A DNA stretch of 64,000 nucleotides from ZYF759 sp046297455 (lineage in GTDB: Bacteria; Pseudomonadota; Alphaproteobacteria; Rhizobiales; Rhizobiaceae). Of the stretch, positions 25,786 through 34,003 are shown piece after piece. The notes beneath the pieces are model-generated. The model was not told the DNA's origin and searched no databases. It saw only the letters and a list, made by a program, of their open reading frames with translations. Location: NCBI GenBank assembly GCA_046297455.1, contig JBKBIT010000016.1, forward strand, positions 38,007-102,006, in the 5' to 3' direction. The translations under genes were made by a program, and so were the position numbers. The stretch's first letter is position 1, and every line of letters starts with the position of its first letter.

Positions 25786-26558
25786 ACGAGATGAGCGAGA
25801 AGAAGGACGTCATCCGTCCGACAGACGAAGAAGCGATCGCCCTGTCGAAATCGCTGCTGCGGGCCGCGCGGCACGGCGCACTGGCCGTTCTCGACCCGCA
25901 GACGGGCGCACCGCAGGCAAGCCGCGTGGCGGTGGCGACCGATCTCGACGGCACGCCGGCAATTCTCGTTTCTTCGCTGTCGGGGCACACGCCTGGCCTG
26001 CTGGCCGATCCGCGTTGTTCGCTGTTGGTCGGCGAGCCTGGCAAGGGGGATCCGCTTGCCCATCCTCGCATAACCGTTTCATGCCGGGCAGAGCAGTTGC
26101 AGCGCGGCAGCGAAGCCCATGCCCGGGTGGCGCGCCGCTTTCTCAATCGGCATCCCAAGGCAAAGCTCTATGCCGATTTCGGCGACTTCTCCTATTTTCT
26201 CCTGCACCCGCAATCGGCCAGCCTGAACGGCGGTTTCGGCAAGGCCTATCGGCTTACCGAGACAGACCTCCTGGCCGATGCCGAGATGGCACGCGAAATG
26301 TCTGCGATCGAGCAGGGCGCGGTCGTGCACATGAACCAGGATCACCGCGACGCCATCGCGCTCTATGCCCGGCACTATGGCAGGGCCAAGCCGGGAGATT
26401 GGCACATGACGGGCATCGATCCCGACGGGATCGATCTCGCGCTCGGCGATCAGGTTCTGCGAATTTCCTTTCCTCAGCCACTTGGGGAAGCGGGTCAGAT
26501 GCGCAAGGCGCTGGTGGAGATGGCGGCCGCCTGCCGTGCGGCTCTCGGAGAACGGTAG
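25782..26558 (+). CDS. HugZ-like haem-utilisation / pyridoxamine-phosphate-oxidase-fold protein
   Basis: A 258-residue protein with an N-terminal split-barrel domain (ALSKSLLRAARHGALAVLDP, about 19-38) and a C-terminal DUF2470 domain (AVVHMNQDHRDAIALYARHY, about 182-201). HugZ proteins of this build bind or degrade haem; others bind FMN. The conserved HMNQDH cluster is intact. The GTG at 25782 overlaps the CaiB stop; an ATG three codons later is also possible. Confidence 0.87.
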   Translation: MNEMSEKKDVIRPTDEEAIALSKSLLRAARHGALAVLDPQTGAPQASRVAVATDLDGTPAILVSSLSGHTPGLLADPRCSLLVGEPGKGDPLAHPRITVSCRAEQLQRGSEAHARVARRFLNRHPKAKLYADFGDFSYFLLHPQSASLNGGFGKAYRLTETDLLADAEMAREMSAIEQGAVVHMNQDHRDAIALYARHYGRAKPGDWHMTGIDPDGIDLALGDQVLRISFPQPLGEAGQMRKALVEMAAACRAALGER

Positions 26559-26559
26559 G

Positions 26560-27363
26560 TTGCACACGATCCGGATCGACGATCCAGACGATCCACGCAT
26601 TGCGTCCTATCGCTCGATCCGCGAGCGCGATCTGGCCGGTCGTCACGATGCCTTCATCGCCGAAGGCAAGGTCGTGCTCAACGTTCTGTTTTCCTCCGGC
26701 CGCTTTGCCGCAGATTCGGTGCTGGTGCTGGAAAACCGCCTGCCCGGACTTGCAGATACCCTGGGCCGGGCACCTCGCGACATGCCGGTCTATGTTGCTT
26801 CCCAGAGCGTGATGGACGCCATTGCCGGTTTCCACATTCACCGCGGCATACTGGCGATCGGCCGGCGCGGGCTGCGGGCCGATATCGCCGAACTGCTGGA
26901 ATCGCTGCCGCCCGACGCGTTGATCGTGGTGCCGGTCGGCATCTCCAACCACGACAATATGGGCGCCATCTTCCGCAACGCGGCGGCCTTCGAGGCCGAT
27001 GCGATCGTGCTCGACGAGACCTGCTGCGACCCGCTTTATCGCAAGGCGATCCGCGTTTCTGTCGGCGCGGCGCTGAAAGTGCCCTTCACTGTGGCCGGCG
27101 AAGCTCAAGCGGTTGTCGAGCTGCTCAAAGATCACGGCTTCGAGGTGCTGGCGCTTTCTGGAACGGGAGAGACCGGTATCGGCGATCTTGTCCCGGGCGG
27201 TCGCAGGGCGCTCCTGCTGGGTACCGAGGGGGAGGGGCTGCCGGCTTCGATCATGGAAGCTTCTCGCACCGTTCGTATTCCCATGTCGGCTGGCATGGAT
27301 AGTCTGAACGTGGCGGCTGCATCGGCAATCGCCCTGCACCGGCTCTGGCGAGGCGCGTGTTGA
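26560..27363 (+). CDS. TrmH-family (SPOUT) RNA methyltransferase
   Basis: A 267-residue SAM-dependent 2'-O-ribose methyltransferase. An N-terminal substrate-binding domain leads to the SPOUT knot motifs ISNHDNMGAIFRNAAAF, LLLGTEGEGLP and MDSLNVAAASAIALH. The target (tRNA or 23S rRNA) cannot be told by eye. The likely start is TTG 26560, two bases after the HugZ stop, because homology begins here and no nearer ATG is in frame. It ends the co-directional run that starts with the SDR gene. Confidence 0.9.
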   Translation: MHTIRIDDPDDPRIASYRSIRERDLAGRHDAFIAEGKVVLNVLFSSGRFAADSVLVLENRLPGLADTLGRAPRDMPVYVASQSVMDAIAGFHIHRGILAIGRRGLRADIAELLESLPPDALIVVPVGISNHDNMGAIFRNAAAFEADAIVLDETCCDPLYRKAIRVSVGAALKVPFTVAGEAQAVVELLKDHGFEVLALSGTGETGIGDLVPGGRRALLLGTEGEGLPASIMEASRTVRIPMSAGMDSLNVAAASAIALHRLWRGAC

Positions 27364-27366
27364 GCG

Positions 27367-28443
27367 TTAGGGTTGGCTCTGCAACTCGCGGATACGCTCG
27401 GCCAGGCTGACCGGGCTGGTGCTGCCCGGCTTGAGCGGAGGAGCCTGGTCAATGATGCTGGCGATGTGCGAGTCCGACTTTTCCAACCGTGCGGTCATCG
27501 CGACAACCTCTGCGGCGAGTTCCTGAATCTGGCTCCGCAGGACTTCCTCGCCCTTCCCCTCGGCTTCCCGCAGCTTGCGGTTCTCCTTGGTCAATGCATC
27601 GAGCCTGCTTTCCAGCCGCTGTATCTCGGCTGCAGCGTCGGCATTGCTGCCGTTTGAGGATTGATTGAGCCTGGGCGCTTCCCGCAAGTGCTGGCGCAGC
27701 CGCTCGACTTCCTTGTCGCGCCGCTCCAGCTTCTCCTCGCTGTCGGTCATGGCCGTCATCATGCGCGCGATCTTGCGTTCAAGGTCGGCAATCTTCCTGC
27801 GCGATGCCTCTGCCTCGGTACGAAGTTGCCGGTTCTCGGCCTCCGTCTCGCGGGCCTTGCGGTCGATATCCTTGCGCTGGTTGCGCAACGCGGTCAGGTC
27901 GGCCGACAATTTGTCGACTTCCGCCTCGCGGGCAACCAACTCGATCTGACGGCTGGACGCGAGAATGCTGGCGTCGTCATTGGAAGCATTGATGCGATCG
28001 ATTTCTTCAGCCTGTTCATCGATCTGCTGGCGAGCCTGTTTCAGTCTCTCTTCGATGTTCGCCAGTTGGGCCGAGGTCTGCTCCAGTTCCGTCTCGCGAG
28101 CGGCCAGACGCTTCTCCAAAGAGGCTGCGAGCTGCGCGTTCTCGTCGCGCTCCTTTTGCATCAGTCTCGCTTCCTCCTGCGCGCGTCCCAGATCGGCCGC
28201 CTTGACGGCTGCCTTCTCCGATGCGGCTTTCAGCTTCTTCTCGACCCTGCGTATCGACATCGCGAATTCAGCGCGCAACGCGTCCTTTTCCGCCTGGATT
28301 TCGGACAAGGTAAGCGGGATCGAGGATTCAACCCGCTTGCGTGTCAGGTTGACAGCACGCCGCCAGATGGTCGGCGCGATCATCAGCGCCAGCACACCTG
28401 CCGAAAGAAAGCCCAGCGTGAAAAGAAGGATACTCTGGATCAA
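27367..28443 (-). CDS. Membrane-anchored long coiled-coil protein, unknown function
   Basis: A 358-residue protein with one N-terminal membrane helix (IQSILLFTLGFLSAGVLALM), a short basic stretch, and then about 270 residues of heptad-rich Glu/Lys/Arg/Ala sequence forming a continuous coiled coil. A Pro-rich C-terminus follows (PPLKPGSTSPVSLAE). The TTG at 28443 is my start choice because GGAAG sits before it; an ATG at 28509 is in frame. Similar proteins are, from memory, conserved in Hyphomicrobiales without assigned function. It may be a cytoplasmic scaffold attached to the membrane. Confidence 0.78.
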   Translation of the reverse strand: MIQSILLFTLGFLSAGVLALMIAPTIWRRAVNLTRKRVESSIPLTLSEIQAEKDALRAEFAMSIRRVEKKLKAASEKAAVKAADLGRAQEEARLMQKERDENAQLAASLEKRLAARETELEQTSAQLANIEERLKQARQQIDEQAEEIDRINASNDDASILASSRQIELVAREAEVDKLSADLTALRNQRKDIDRKARETEAENRQLRTEAEASRRKIADLERKIARMMTAMTDSEEKLERRDKEVERLRQHLREAPRLNQSSNGSNADAAAEIQRLESRLDALTKENRKLREAEGKGEEVLRSQIQELAAEVVAMTARLEKSDSHIASIIDQAPPLKPGSTSPVSLAERIRELQSQP

Positions 28444-28614
28444 GTTGCAGTGCTTCCGTTCATGGTCAGACCGGCGGGCCGCCGGATCCGGCGGACACGG
28501 TCCTGCCATCGTCTACGCAGGAATGCCGATCCACATTGCCACGACGGAGGCGGGAGAATCCAGCCCCGCGGCAAAATGTCATTGTCGACCCGGGGCTGGC
28601 CCTCGCTTATGGCG

Positions 28615-29202
28615 TCAGAAGGGATTCCAGGTCGGCATCTGCGTCAACTTGAGATAGCCGATGTTGACGCCAAGGCGAGCGCCCACGCCCGTACGAACCG
28701 GCACCAGCAGAACGTCGCCGCGCCGCATCACGTTGAAGCCGAGACCGGCAACCACATAGGCAGAGCCGGCAACGCCGACGAAGCGGTCGTAGAGGCTTGG
28801 GATGCTGTCCAGATTGTAGACCAGGATCATCGTGCGGGACCCTTGCCCGCCGAAATCCCACCCCAGGGAAGGTCCCTGCCAGAAGACGCGGTGGTCGCCG
28901 ACATTTTTCGTGTACAGCGTTCCTTCGCCATAGGTCAGGCCGCCAATGACGGCCCCGGAGCCTTCCTCACCCAGGATATAGCCATTGGGCAGGCCCAACG
29001 AAGAAAAGACGTGCTCGACCACCGACGCGAGGCCGCCGGCTGTGGCGCCGAAGAAATGGTGGCCCGCGTCCAATATTTCCTGCGAGCTGTAGGTGCTGCT
29101 GCTGGACTGAGCCTTTGCCGGCACAACAGCAAGTGCAGCCATCAAAATCACCGCCGCAGCCGCCAGGCGCGTCGCATTCACAAGCTTGGTCCCGATCGAC
29201 AT
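28615..29202 (-). CDS. eipA: EipA-family envelope integrity protein (DUF1134)
   Basis: A 195-residue periplasmic protein. The signal peptide ends near VVPAKA (about residue 30), followed by a Ser-rich linker and the conserved domain HHFFGATAGGLASVVEHVF through GARLGVNIGYLKLT. DUF1134 includes Brucella EipA, a small beta-barrel protein needed for envelope integrity under stress. ATG 29202 has a clear GAAAGGAGAAAG ribosome site. It lies divergent from chpT, an arrangement I recall from other members of the order. Confidence 0.9.
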   Translation of the reverse strand: MSIGTKLVNATRLAAAAVILMAALAVVPAKAQSSSSTYSSQEILDAGHHFFGATAGGLASVVEHVFSSLGLPNGYILGEEGSGAVIGGLTYGEGTLYTKNVGDHRVFWQGPSLGWDFGGQGSRTMILVYNLDSIPSLYDRFVGVAGSAYVVAGLGFNVMRRGDVLLVPVRTGVGARLGVNIGYLKLTQMPTWNPF

Positions 29203-29481
29203 TTCGCTTTCTCCTTTCGGAAATCCCGGCGTCGCCGGCACGCGGCGGTCGGAGTCTGCCGCGTCCAAAGATCGAATGCCACGATAGTGCGTAATCCTTT
29301 TTCAACCATTAATGAGCACTGCGGGAATGGGGCCGCATCGTGGCGATCCTGCCGGTTTGCTTGCGATGGGCGCTACGCTGTGTAACGTCTTTCTGCGTCG
29401 CATTTTCGATTCGACATTGGATCGCCCTGCCCGGAGGACGAGCGGCAATCCATCTATTTTGAAAGAAGGGGCATTTTGGAC

Positions 29482-30111
29482 ATGGCTGACGTTTTGACAC
29501 TCAGCGCGAGCGATCTTGCTGCACTGCTTTGCAGCCGTGTGTGCCACGATATCATCTCTCCGGTGGGCGCCATCAATAATGGTCTTGAACTGCTGGACGA
29601 GGGCGGCGCCGACGAGGACGCGATGCGTTTGATCCGCACCAGCGCGCGCAACGCGTCGGCCCGGCTGCAGTTCGCTCGTCTTGCGTTTGGCGCGGCCGGC
29701 TCTGCTGGAATGCAGATCGACACCGGGGACGCCGAGTCCGTCGCCACTGCCCTTTTCTCGAACGAGAAGCCCGATCTCGAATGGCGTGGCGATCGTGCTC
29801 TCCTGCCCAAGGCCAAGGTCAAGCTGCTGCTTAACCTGTTGCTTATCGCCAACGCAGGCATACCGCGCGGCGGCAAGCTGACGGTTGAACTGCACGACCT
29901 GCAGACCCAGCCCCGTTTCACCCTGACCGCGAACGGTCCTATGGTCCGCGTGCCCGCCCGCTTCCTCGAACTCCATTCGGGGCAGTCGTCTGGCGAGCCG
30001 ATCGACGCACACGCTGTGCAGCCCTACTATACGCTGCTTCTGGCGCGCGAGGCGGCCATGAACATCTCCATCCGTGCCGGCGCCGAGGAAATCGTGCTGA
30101 CTGCCGAGTAG
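29482..30111 (+). CDS. chpT: Histidine phosphotransferase ChpT
   Basis: A 209-residue dimeric phosphotransferase that relays phosphoryl groups from CckA to CtrA and CpdR. The phosphorylated histidine is His22 in CSRVCHDIISPVGAINNGLE, the diagnostic motif. A degenerate ATPase-like C-terminal half ends at the stop. The ATG at 29482 or a TTG two codons earlier could start it; both follow GAAAGAAGGGG. It sits 120 bases before a receiver gene and close to ctrA, its likely target. Confidence 0.92.
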   Translation: MADVLTLSASDLAALLCSRVCHDIISPVGAINNGLELLDEGGADEDAMRLIRTSARNASARLQFARLAFGAAGSAGMQIDTGDAESVATALFSNEKPDLEWRGDRALLPKAKVKLLLNLLLIANAGIPRGGKLTVELHDLQTQPRFTLTANGPMVRVPARFLELHSGQSSGEPIDAHAVQPYYTLLLAREAAMNISIRAGAEEIVLTAE

Positions 30112-30123
30112 CGGTCGGCAGGC

Positions 30124-30138
30124 TTTACCTTCTGTTAA
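30124..30138 (+). promoter_or_regulatory. Candidate CtrA box upstream of the receiver gene
   Basis: TTTA-CCTTCTG-TTAA is one base away from the consensus TTAA-N7-TTAA. It lies 13 bases after the chpT stop and about 94 bases before the receiver start. Its flanks (TTTACC..TTAAG) are the same as in the box between ctrA and fliJ. Confidence 0.45.
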
Positions 30139-30231
30139 GTCTCTCGGTTTCCCGCATCTTTACCCGGATATCCTAGGCTCTTCTTGTTCGGTGCCCCGCC
30201 CGTGTGGGGCTGTTGTGCGAGGGCTGGGGAA

Positions 30232-30600
30232 ATGAAGCGCTGTTTGATCGTCGATGGTTCGTCCGTGATCCGCAAGGTCGCCCGACGAATACTTGAGGGA
30301 TCGGATCTGAGCGTTCTGGAATCCGGTCACGGCGATGAAGCCATTGCCCTCTGTGCCGCTCAGATGCCGGAGATCATTATCGTCGACAACGCCCTGCCAG
30401 ACATGGCCGGGCTGGAATTCATCACCCGCGTGATGGCGATCGACAGCGAATTCAAGCCGGAAATCCTGCTGTGCATGACGCAGCTCGACATCGGTACGAT
30501 CATGCGCGCCAAGCGGGCCGGGGCACGGGGCTACCTTCTCAAGCCCTTCGACCGCCCGCAACTCCTGGAGCGCTTCAGGCAACTGCAGATGGCTGCTTGA
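30232..30600 (+). CDS. CheY-like single-domain response regulator
   Basis: A 122-residue stand-alone receiver starting MKRCLIVDGSSVIRKVARRI. The phosphoacceptor is Asp52 (IIVDNALPDM) and the conserved Lys is in YLLKPFDRP. The acidic pocket has only Asp8, with Gly9 where most receivers have a second Asp. The position between chpT and ctrA suggests a role near the ChpT relay, but it is not clearly CpdR or DivK, so I give no symbol. Confidence 0.87.
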   Translation: MKRCLIVDGSSVIRKVARRILEGSDLSVLESGHGDEAIALCAAQMPEIIIVDNALPDMAGLEFITRVMAIDSEFKPEILLCMTQLDIGTIMRAKRAGARGYLLKPFDRPQLLERFRQLQMAA

Positions 30601-30634
30601 TCAGGATTGGACTTTGCAGTCTGCCTAGACACGA

Positions 30635-30660
30635 AAATGCCGGCGCTGGGGCCGGCATTT
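30635..30660. terminator. Terminator between the receiver gene and ctrA
   Basis: AAATGCCGGC (30635-30644) and GCCGGCATTT (30651-30660) pair exactly around a 6-base loop. The A-rich 5' side and T-rich 3' side let it work in both directions. The two genes converge here. Confidence 0.85.
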
Positions 30661-30688
30661 GCTGTTCAAACCGTCTGGACGAGGTCCA

Positions 30689-31384
30689 TCAGGCGCTTTC
30701 GCGCATCTCCTCGGGCTCGCGCAGCACATAGCCGCGGCCCCAGACCGTCTCGATGAAGTTCTGTCCGCCGGACGCTGCATCGAGCTTTTTGCGCAGCTTG
30801 CAGATGAAGACGTCGATGATCTTCAGTTCTGGCTCGTCCATGCCACCGTACAGATGGTTGAGGAACATTTCCTTGGTCAGGGTCGTGCCCTTGCGGAGCG
30901 AAAGCAGCTCCAGCATCTGGTATTCCTTGCCGGTCAGGTGCACGCGCTGGCCGCCGACCTCTACCGTCTTGGCGTCGAGGTTCACGATCAGGTCGCCGGT
31001 GGTGATCACCGACTGGGCGTGGCCCTTCGAGCGGCGGACGATTGCATGAATGCGTGCAACCAGCTCGTCCTTGTGGAAAGGCTTGGTCATGTAGTCGTCG
31101 GCGCCGAACCCCAACCCGCGCACCTTGTCCTCGATGCCGGCCATGCCGGAGAGGATCAGGATCGGCGTCTTGACCTTGGAAAGCCGCAGCGTCCGCAGAA
31201 CCTCGTAACCCGACATGTCGGGCAGGTTGAGATCCAGCAGGATGAGATCGTAGTCGTAGAGCTTGCCGAGATCGACGCCTTCTTCTCCGAGATCCGTCGT
31301 GTAGACGTTGAAGCTCTCGGATTTGAGCATCAGCTCGATGCTCTGGGCAGTTGCACTGTCGTCTTCTATGAGCAGAACGCGCAT
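30689..31384 (-). CDS. ctrA: Cell-cycle master regulator CtrA
   Basis: A 231-residue OmpR-type response regulator. The receiver starts MRVLLIEDDSATAQSIELML, has Asp51 as phosphoacceptor (LILLDLNLPD) and Lys in YMTKPFHKDE. The winged-helix DNA-binding domain contains GKEYQMLELLSLRKG and the nearly invariant CtrA recognition part IIDVFICKLRKKL. CtrA controls replication, division, methylation and motility genes at TTAA-N7-TTAA sites. chpT, sciP and a fliJ homologue are adjacent. Confidence 0.98.
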   Translation of the reverse strand: MRVLLIEDDSATAQSIELMLKSESFNVYTTDLGEEGVDLGKLYDYDLILLDLNLPDMSGYEVLRTLRLSKVKTPILILSGMAGIEDKVRGLGFGADDYMTKPFHKDELVARIHAIVRRSKGHAQSVITTGDLIVNLDAKTVEVGGQRVHLTGKEYQMLELLSLRKGTTLTKEMFLNHLYGGMDEPELKIIDVFICKLRKKLDAASGGQNFIETVWGRGYVLREPEEMRESA

Positions 31385-31823
31385 TTCAATCCCCTTCTCT
31401 GCCCCCCGGACCTGAATGGCGCGGATCCGGTGCCGCAGCGGCGATGGCCTGAGTCCAAAGCTGCCATCGAATGGTTAACAAAATCTGATTCGGAACGGCA
31501 AGCCAACTCCGTCACATGGGGTTTCATCGCTATTTTGTTGAAAGCACATGTGAATTTTGTCCGTCTGATGTTAATGCGATGCATTAGGTAGTGCACGCAA
31601 ACGACTCATTCGGAGTCGGTTTTCTGCAGTTTCCGAAAGCTGCCGGGATTTTTACCGCCCCTTAAGCCCTCGTCCCTATGATTAACAATGGACGTAAACG
31701 AAAGGTTACCGTCGTGCCGCAAGAGGGGGTCTTTGCGTCGCGGCATTGCGGGTTTCCGACACGGGCCAGGAGGACGTGACGGGCGCGCCGCACTGGGTTG
31801 GTTATGTAAGGGAGTACCAAACC
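31385..31823. promoter_or_regulatory. ctrA-fliJ divergent control region with GANTC sites
   Basis: This 439-base AT-richer stretch lies between the divergent ctrA and fliJ starts. It holds four GANTC sites, the recognition sequence of the CcrM methylase: 31451-31455, 31487-31491, 31603-31607 and 31613-31617. In Caulobacter the methylation state of such a site controls ctrA transcription. A short frame on the plus strand covering part of it is not supported as a gene. Confidence 0.6.
31651..31665 (+). promoter_or_regulatory. Candidate CtrA box between ctrA and fliJ
   Basis: TTTA-CCGCCCC-TTAA matches TTAA-N7-TTAA with one mismatch. It lies about 160 bases before fliJ and 270 bases before ctrA, so it could serve either for autoregulation or for the flagellar gene. 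Confidence 0.45.
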
Positions 31824-32198
31824 ATGAAGTCTCGCGACAATCTCGTGCGGCTGAAGCAATTTCAGGTGAACGAGAAAAAGCGCCAGCTCCAGCAGTTGGA
31901 TGCCATGATCGCCGAGTTCGACCGCATGGCGGGCGAACTGGATCTTCAGATTGCCAACGAGGAAAAGAAGGCTGGCATCACCGACGTCAACCACTTCGCC
32001 TATCCGACCTTTGCCAAGGCAGCGCGCCAGCGGCGCGACAATCTGCAGAACTCGAAATCGGATCTCGTCTCCCAGCGCCAGGCCGCCGAGACGTTGCTCG
32101 ACGAAGCGGAAGCAGAACTGGCGAAGGCCGAGTTGCTCGAATCGCGTGATTCGCGAAGCCGCGAGCCCGAGCAGGGCCGGCGCGCTTATATCGGCTGA
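31824..32198 (+). CDS. fliJ: FliJ-like flagellar export chaperone
   Basis: A 124-residue, almost entirely helical protein starting MKSRDNLVRLKQFQVNEKKR. FliJ forms an antiparallel coiled coil, docks on the FliI ATPase and helps flagellar export. The sequence is charged and helical with no hydrophobic segment, and the N-terminal pattern fits the Hyphomicrobiales FliJ group. ATG 31824 follows AAGGGAG at about 9 bases; the longer frame from 31746 is less likely. No other flagellar gene is in the window. Its place beside ctrA agrees with CtrA control of motility. Confidence 0.78.
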   Translation: MKSRDNLVRLKQFQVNEKKRQLQQLDAMIAEFDRMAGELDLQIANEEKKAGITDVNHFAYPTFAKAARQRRDNLQNSKSDLVSQRQAAETLLDEAEAELAKAELLESRDSRSREPEQGRRAYIG

Positions 32199-32307
32199 GG
32201 CGTCTGTCCCGGCCTGAACCGCCGGCAGGTTGGAGTGTATTCGCGCCGAACGGGCGCGTAGCGTCGTCTTGCTAAAGACGGCGACATGATGCTTTGCTCC
32301 CGCCGCC

Positions 32308-33462
32308 ATGAACGACAAACATGATCCGGCCGACGGCCAACCATCCGATGCAGCCCGCGCTGGCCGTTCGACGCGAGGCTTCTCAGGCCGGGCTCAGCAA
32401 TGGCTGCTTGTGATCGTCGCCTGCGGCATCTTGCTGGTATTGCTGTATGCGGGACGCTTCTTTCTCATTCCGCTCGCCATCGCGATCCTGATTTTCAGCC
32501 TGACCAGCGCGGCGATCGATTTCTTCGCCCGTCAGCGCGTCGGCTCCTTTCACATTCCCCAATGGTTGGCCACGATTGTTGCGATGCTGGCCATCGTTGC
32601 GACGCTTCTGGCCCTGTTCGGTTTCGCCACGGCGCAGATCGACACGGTGATGGCAGTCGCTCCCGGTTATGCCGATCGTATCCAGGAGGCGGTTGCGGCG
32701 CTCTTTCTTTGGCTTGGGGACGATGTAGCGGCCGGCGTGCTCGGCGCGTTCCAGGACATCGATTTCGGCGCCTATGTCCGGACCATGGCAGGGCAGGCGG
32801 GTAACCTGCTGGTGTCGGTCGTCCTGGTCATTCTCTATGTGGGCTTCCTGTTTGCCGAGCGTCCCTGGTTCAACAGCAAGATCGCGCGGCTTTTCCCAGA
32901 CCCTGCACGAAAGGCGAATGTCGACGGCATCTTGGCTTCGATCACGCGCAGCATCCACCATTACCTCCTGGTCAAAACCGCAGTCAGCGCGGTGACGGGA
33001 ATGGCAATCTATCTGCTCCTGTCGCTGCTGGGCGTGGATTTCGCCGAGACGCTGGCGCTGTTGTCCTTCGTGCTCAATTTCATTCCCAATATCGGGTCGA
33101 TCGCCGCGACCATCCTGCCGACCCTGATCGCGCTGGCGCAGTTCGAGAGCTGGTACATGGTGCTGGTAGTGCTGATGTCGGTCGGGTTCATCCAGTTCCT
33201 GATCGGCAACATCATCGATCCGATGCTGATGGGCCGCGCGCTCCACCTGTCATCCTTCGCCATCATCCTGTCGCTCACCTTCTGGGGCGCGATCTGGGGC
33301 ATCATCGGCATGTTTCTGGCCGTGCCCATCATGGTGATGGTGATGATCGTCTGCTCACACGTCCCCGCGCTGAGGCCGATCGCCATCCTGTTGTCGCGCG
33401 ATGGCCGCCTGCCAAACGCAACCGCTCAGGCCGGTACTGATCATGTTCGATCTGAAGAATAG
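32308..33462 (+). CDS. AI-2E-family (PerM/YdiK-like) membrane permease
   Basis: A 384-residue polytopic membrane protein with about eight helices in the standard layout: two N-terminal helices from about residue 31, a central loop, and a conserved C-terminal region. Typical motifs are FVLNFIPNIGSIAATILPTL (about 252-271) and GNIIDPMLMGRALHLSSFA (about 299-317). Family members have been linked to autoinducer-2 export or Na/H antiport; the substrate here is unknown. It converges on sciP with only 22 bases between them. Confidence 0.9.
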   Translation: MNDKHDPADGQPSDAARAGRSTRGFSGRAQQWLLVIVACGILLVLLYAGRFFLIPLAIAILIFSLTSAAIDFFARQRVGSFHIPQWLATIVAMLAIVATLLALFGFATAQIDTVMAVAPGYADRIQEAVAALFLWLGDDVAAGVLGAFQDIDFGAYVRTMAGQAGNLLVSVVLVILYVGFLFAERPWFNSKIARLFPDPARKANVDGILASITRSIHHYLLVKTAVSAVTGMAIYLLLSLLGVDFAETLALLSFVLNFIPNIGSIAATILPTLIALAQFESWYMVLVVLMSVGFIQFLIGNIIDPMLMGRALHLSSFAIILSLTFWGAIWGIIGMFLAVPIMVMVMIVCSHVPALRPIAILLSRDGRLPNATAQAGTDHVRSEE

Positions 33463-33484
33463 ACTTTGAGACTAGTGCCCGCGG

Positions 33485-33760
33485 TCAGTGCCTGTACTGC
33501 TGGATCCTTGTCGTGCGCAGGCCGGCAAGACCATATTCGTCGATCGACGCCTGCCATGACAGGAATTCCTCGACGGTGAGCTTGTAGCGATTGCATGCCT
33601 CTTCGAGGCTCAGCAGCCCACCGCGTACCGCTGCGACCACCTCCGCCTTGCGCCGGATGACCCAGCGGCGGGTGTTGGTTGGCGGAAGATCGGCAATGGT
33701 CAGCGGGCTGCCGTCCGGGCCGATTACATACTTTACTCGCGGTCGAACCAGGTCGGTCAT
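33485..33760 (-). CDS. sciP: CtrA inhibitory protein SciP (DUF1153)
   Basis: A 91-residue helix-turn-helix protein with the DUF1153 core VKYVIGPDGSPLTIADLP, RWVIRRKAEVVAAVRGG and LSLEEACNRYKLTVEEFLSW. In Caulobacter, SciP blocks CtrA from recruiting RNA polymerase and so ends the CtrA activation phase. Start at ATG 33760; an ATG two codons earlier (33766) is also in frame. It is divergent from mnmA and shares a region rich in GANTC sites and a possible CtrA box. Confidence 0.92.
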   Translation of the reverse strand: MTDLVRPRVKYVIGPDGSPLTIADLPPTNTRRWVIRRKAEVVAAVRGGLLSLEEACNRYKLTVEEFLSWQASIDEYGLAGLRTTRIQQYRH

Positions 33761-33816
33761 ACCCACTCTCTACAATGAACACACAACGCAATGAGCGAGA
33801 GACTAACGCAGCAATT

Positions 33817-33831
33817 TTAAAATTTGGCTAA
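33817..33831. promoter_or_regulatory. Candidate CtrA box upstream of sciP
   Basis: TTAA-AATTTGG-CTAA is one mismatch from TTAA-N7-TTAA and lies about 57 bases upstream of the sciP start. In Caulobacter, sciP belongs to the CtrA regulon. Confidence 0.4.
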
Positions 33832-33860
33832 GCACAGCGTAACCTGTCGGCAAGGAAAGT

Positions 33861-33911
33861 GAATCGACTGTTACATCTTTTCGACGCATTCGATTCGCAT
33901 TGACCGGACTC
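33861..33911. promoter_or_regulatory. Cluster of three GANTC methylation sites upstream of sciP and mnmA
   Basis: GAATC (33861-33865), GATTC (33892-33896) and GACTC (33907-33911) occur within 51 bases, far denser than chance. All are CcrM-type GANTC sites. They could couple sciP or mnmA transcription to replication through methylation-dependent regulators such as GcrA. Confidence 0.55.
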
Positions 33912-34003
33912 GTGAATGAGCCGAACCGGTGGCGTCGCGGCGCAGCTTCGCCTATATACGGCGCGGGTCCAAAGGCCCCACGGCAAACGAATGGCATCAG
34001 CGC

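Noticed and set aside
27661..29385. 574-codon open frame on the plus strand opposite the coiled-coil and eipA genes
   Set aside because: It has no start signal or recognisable domain; it mirrors the codon bias of two well-supported minus-strand genes.
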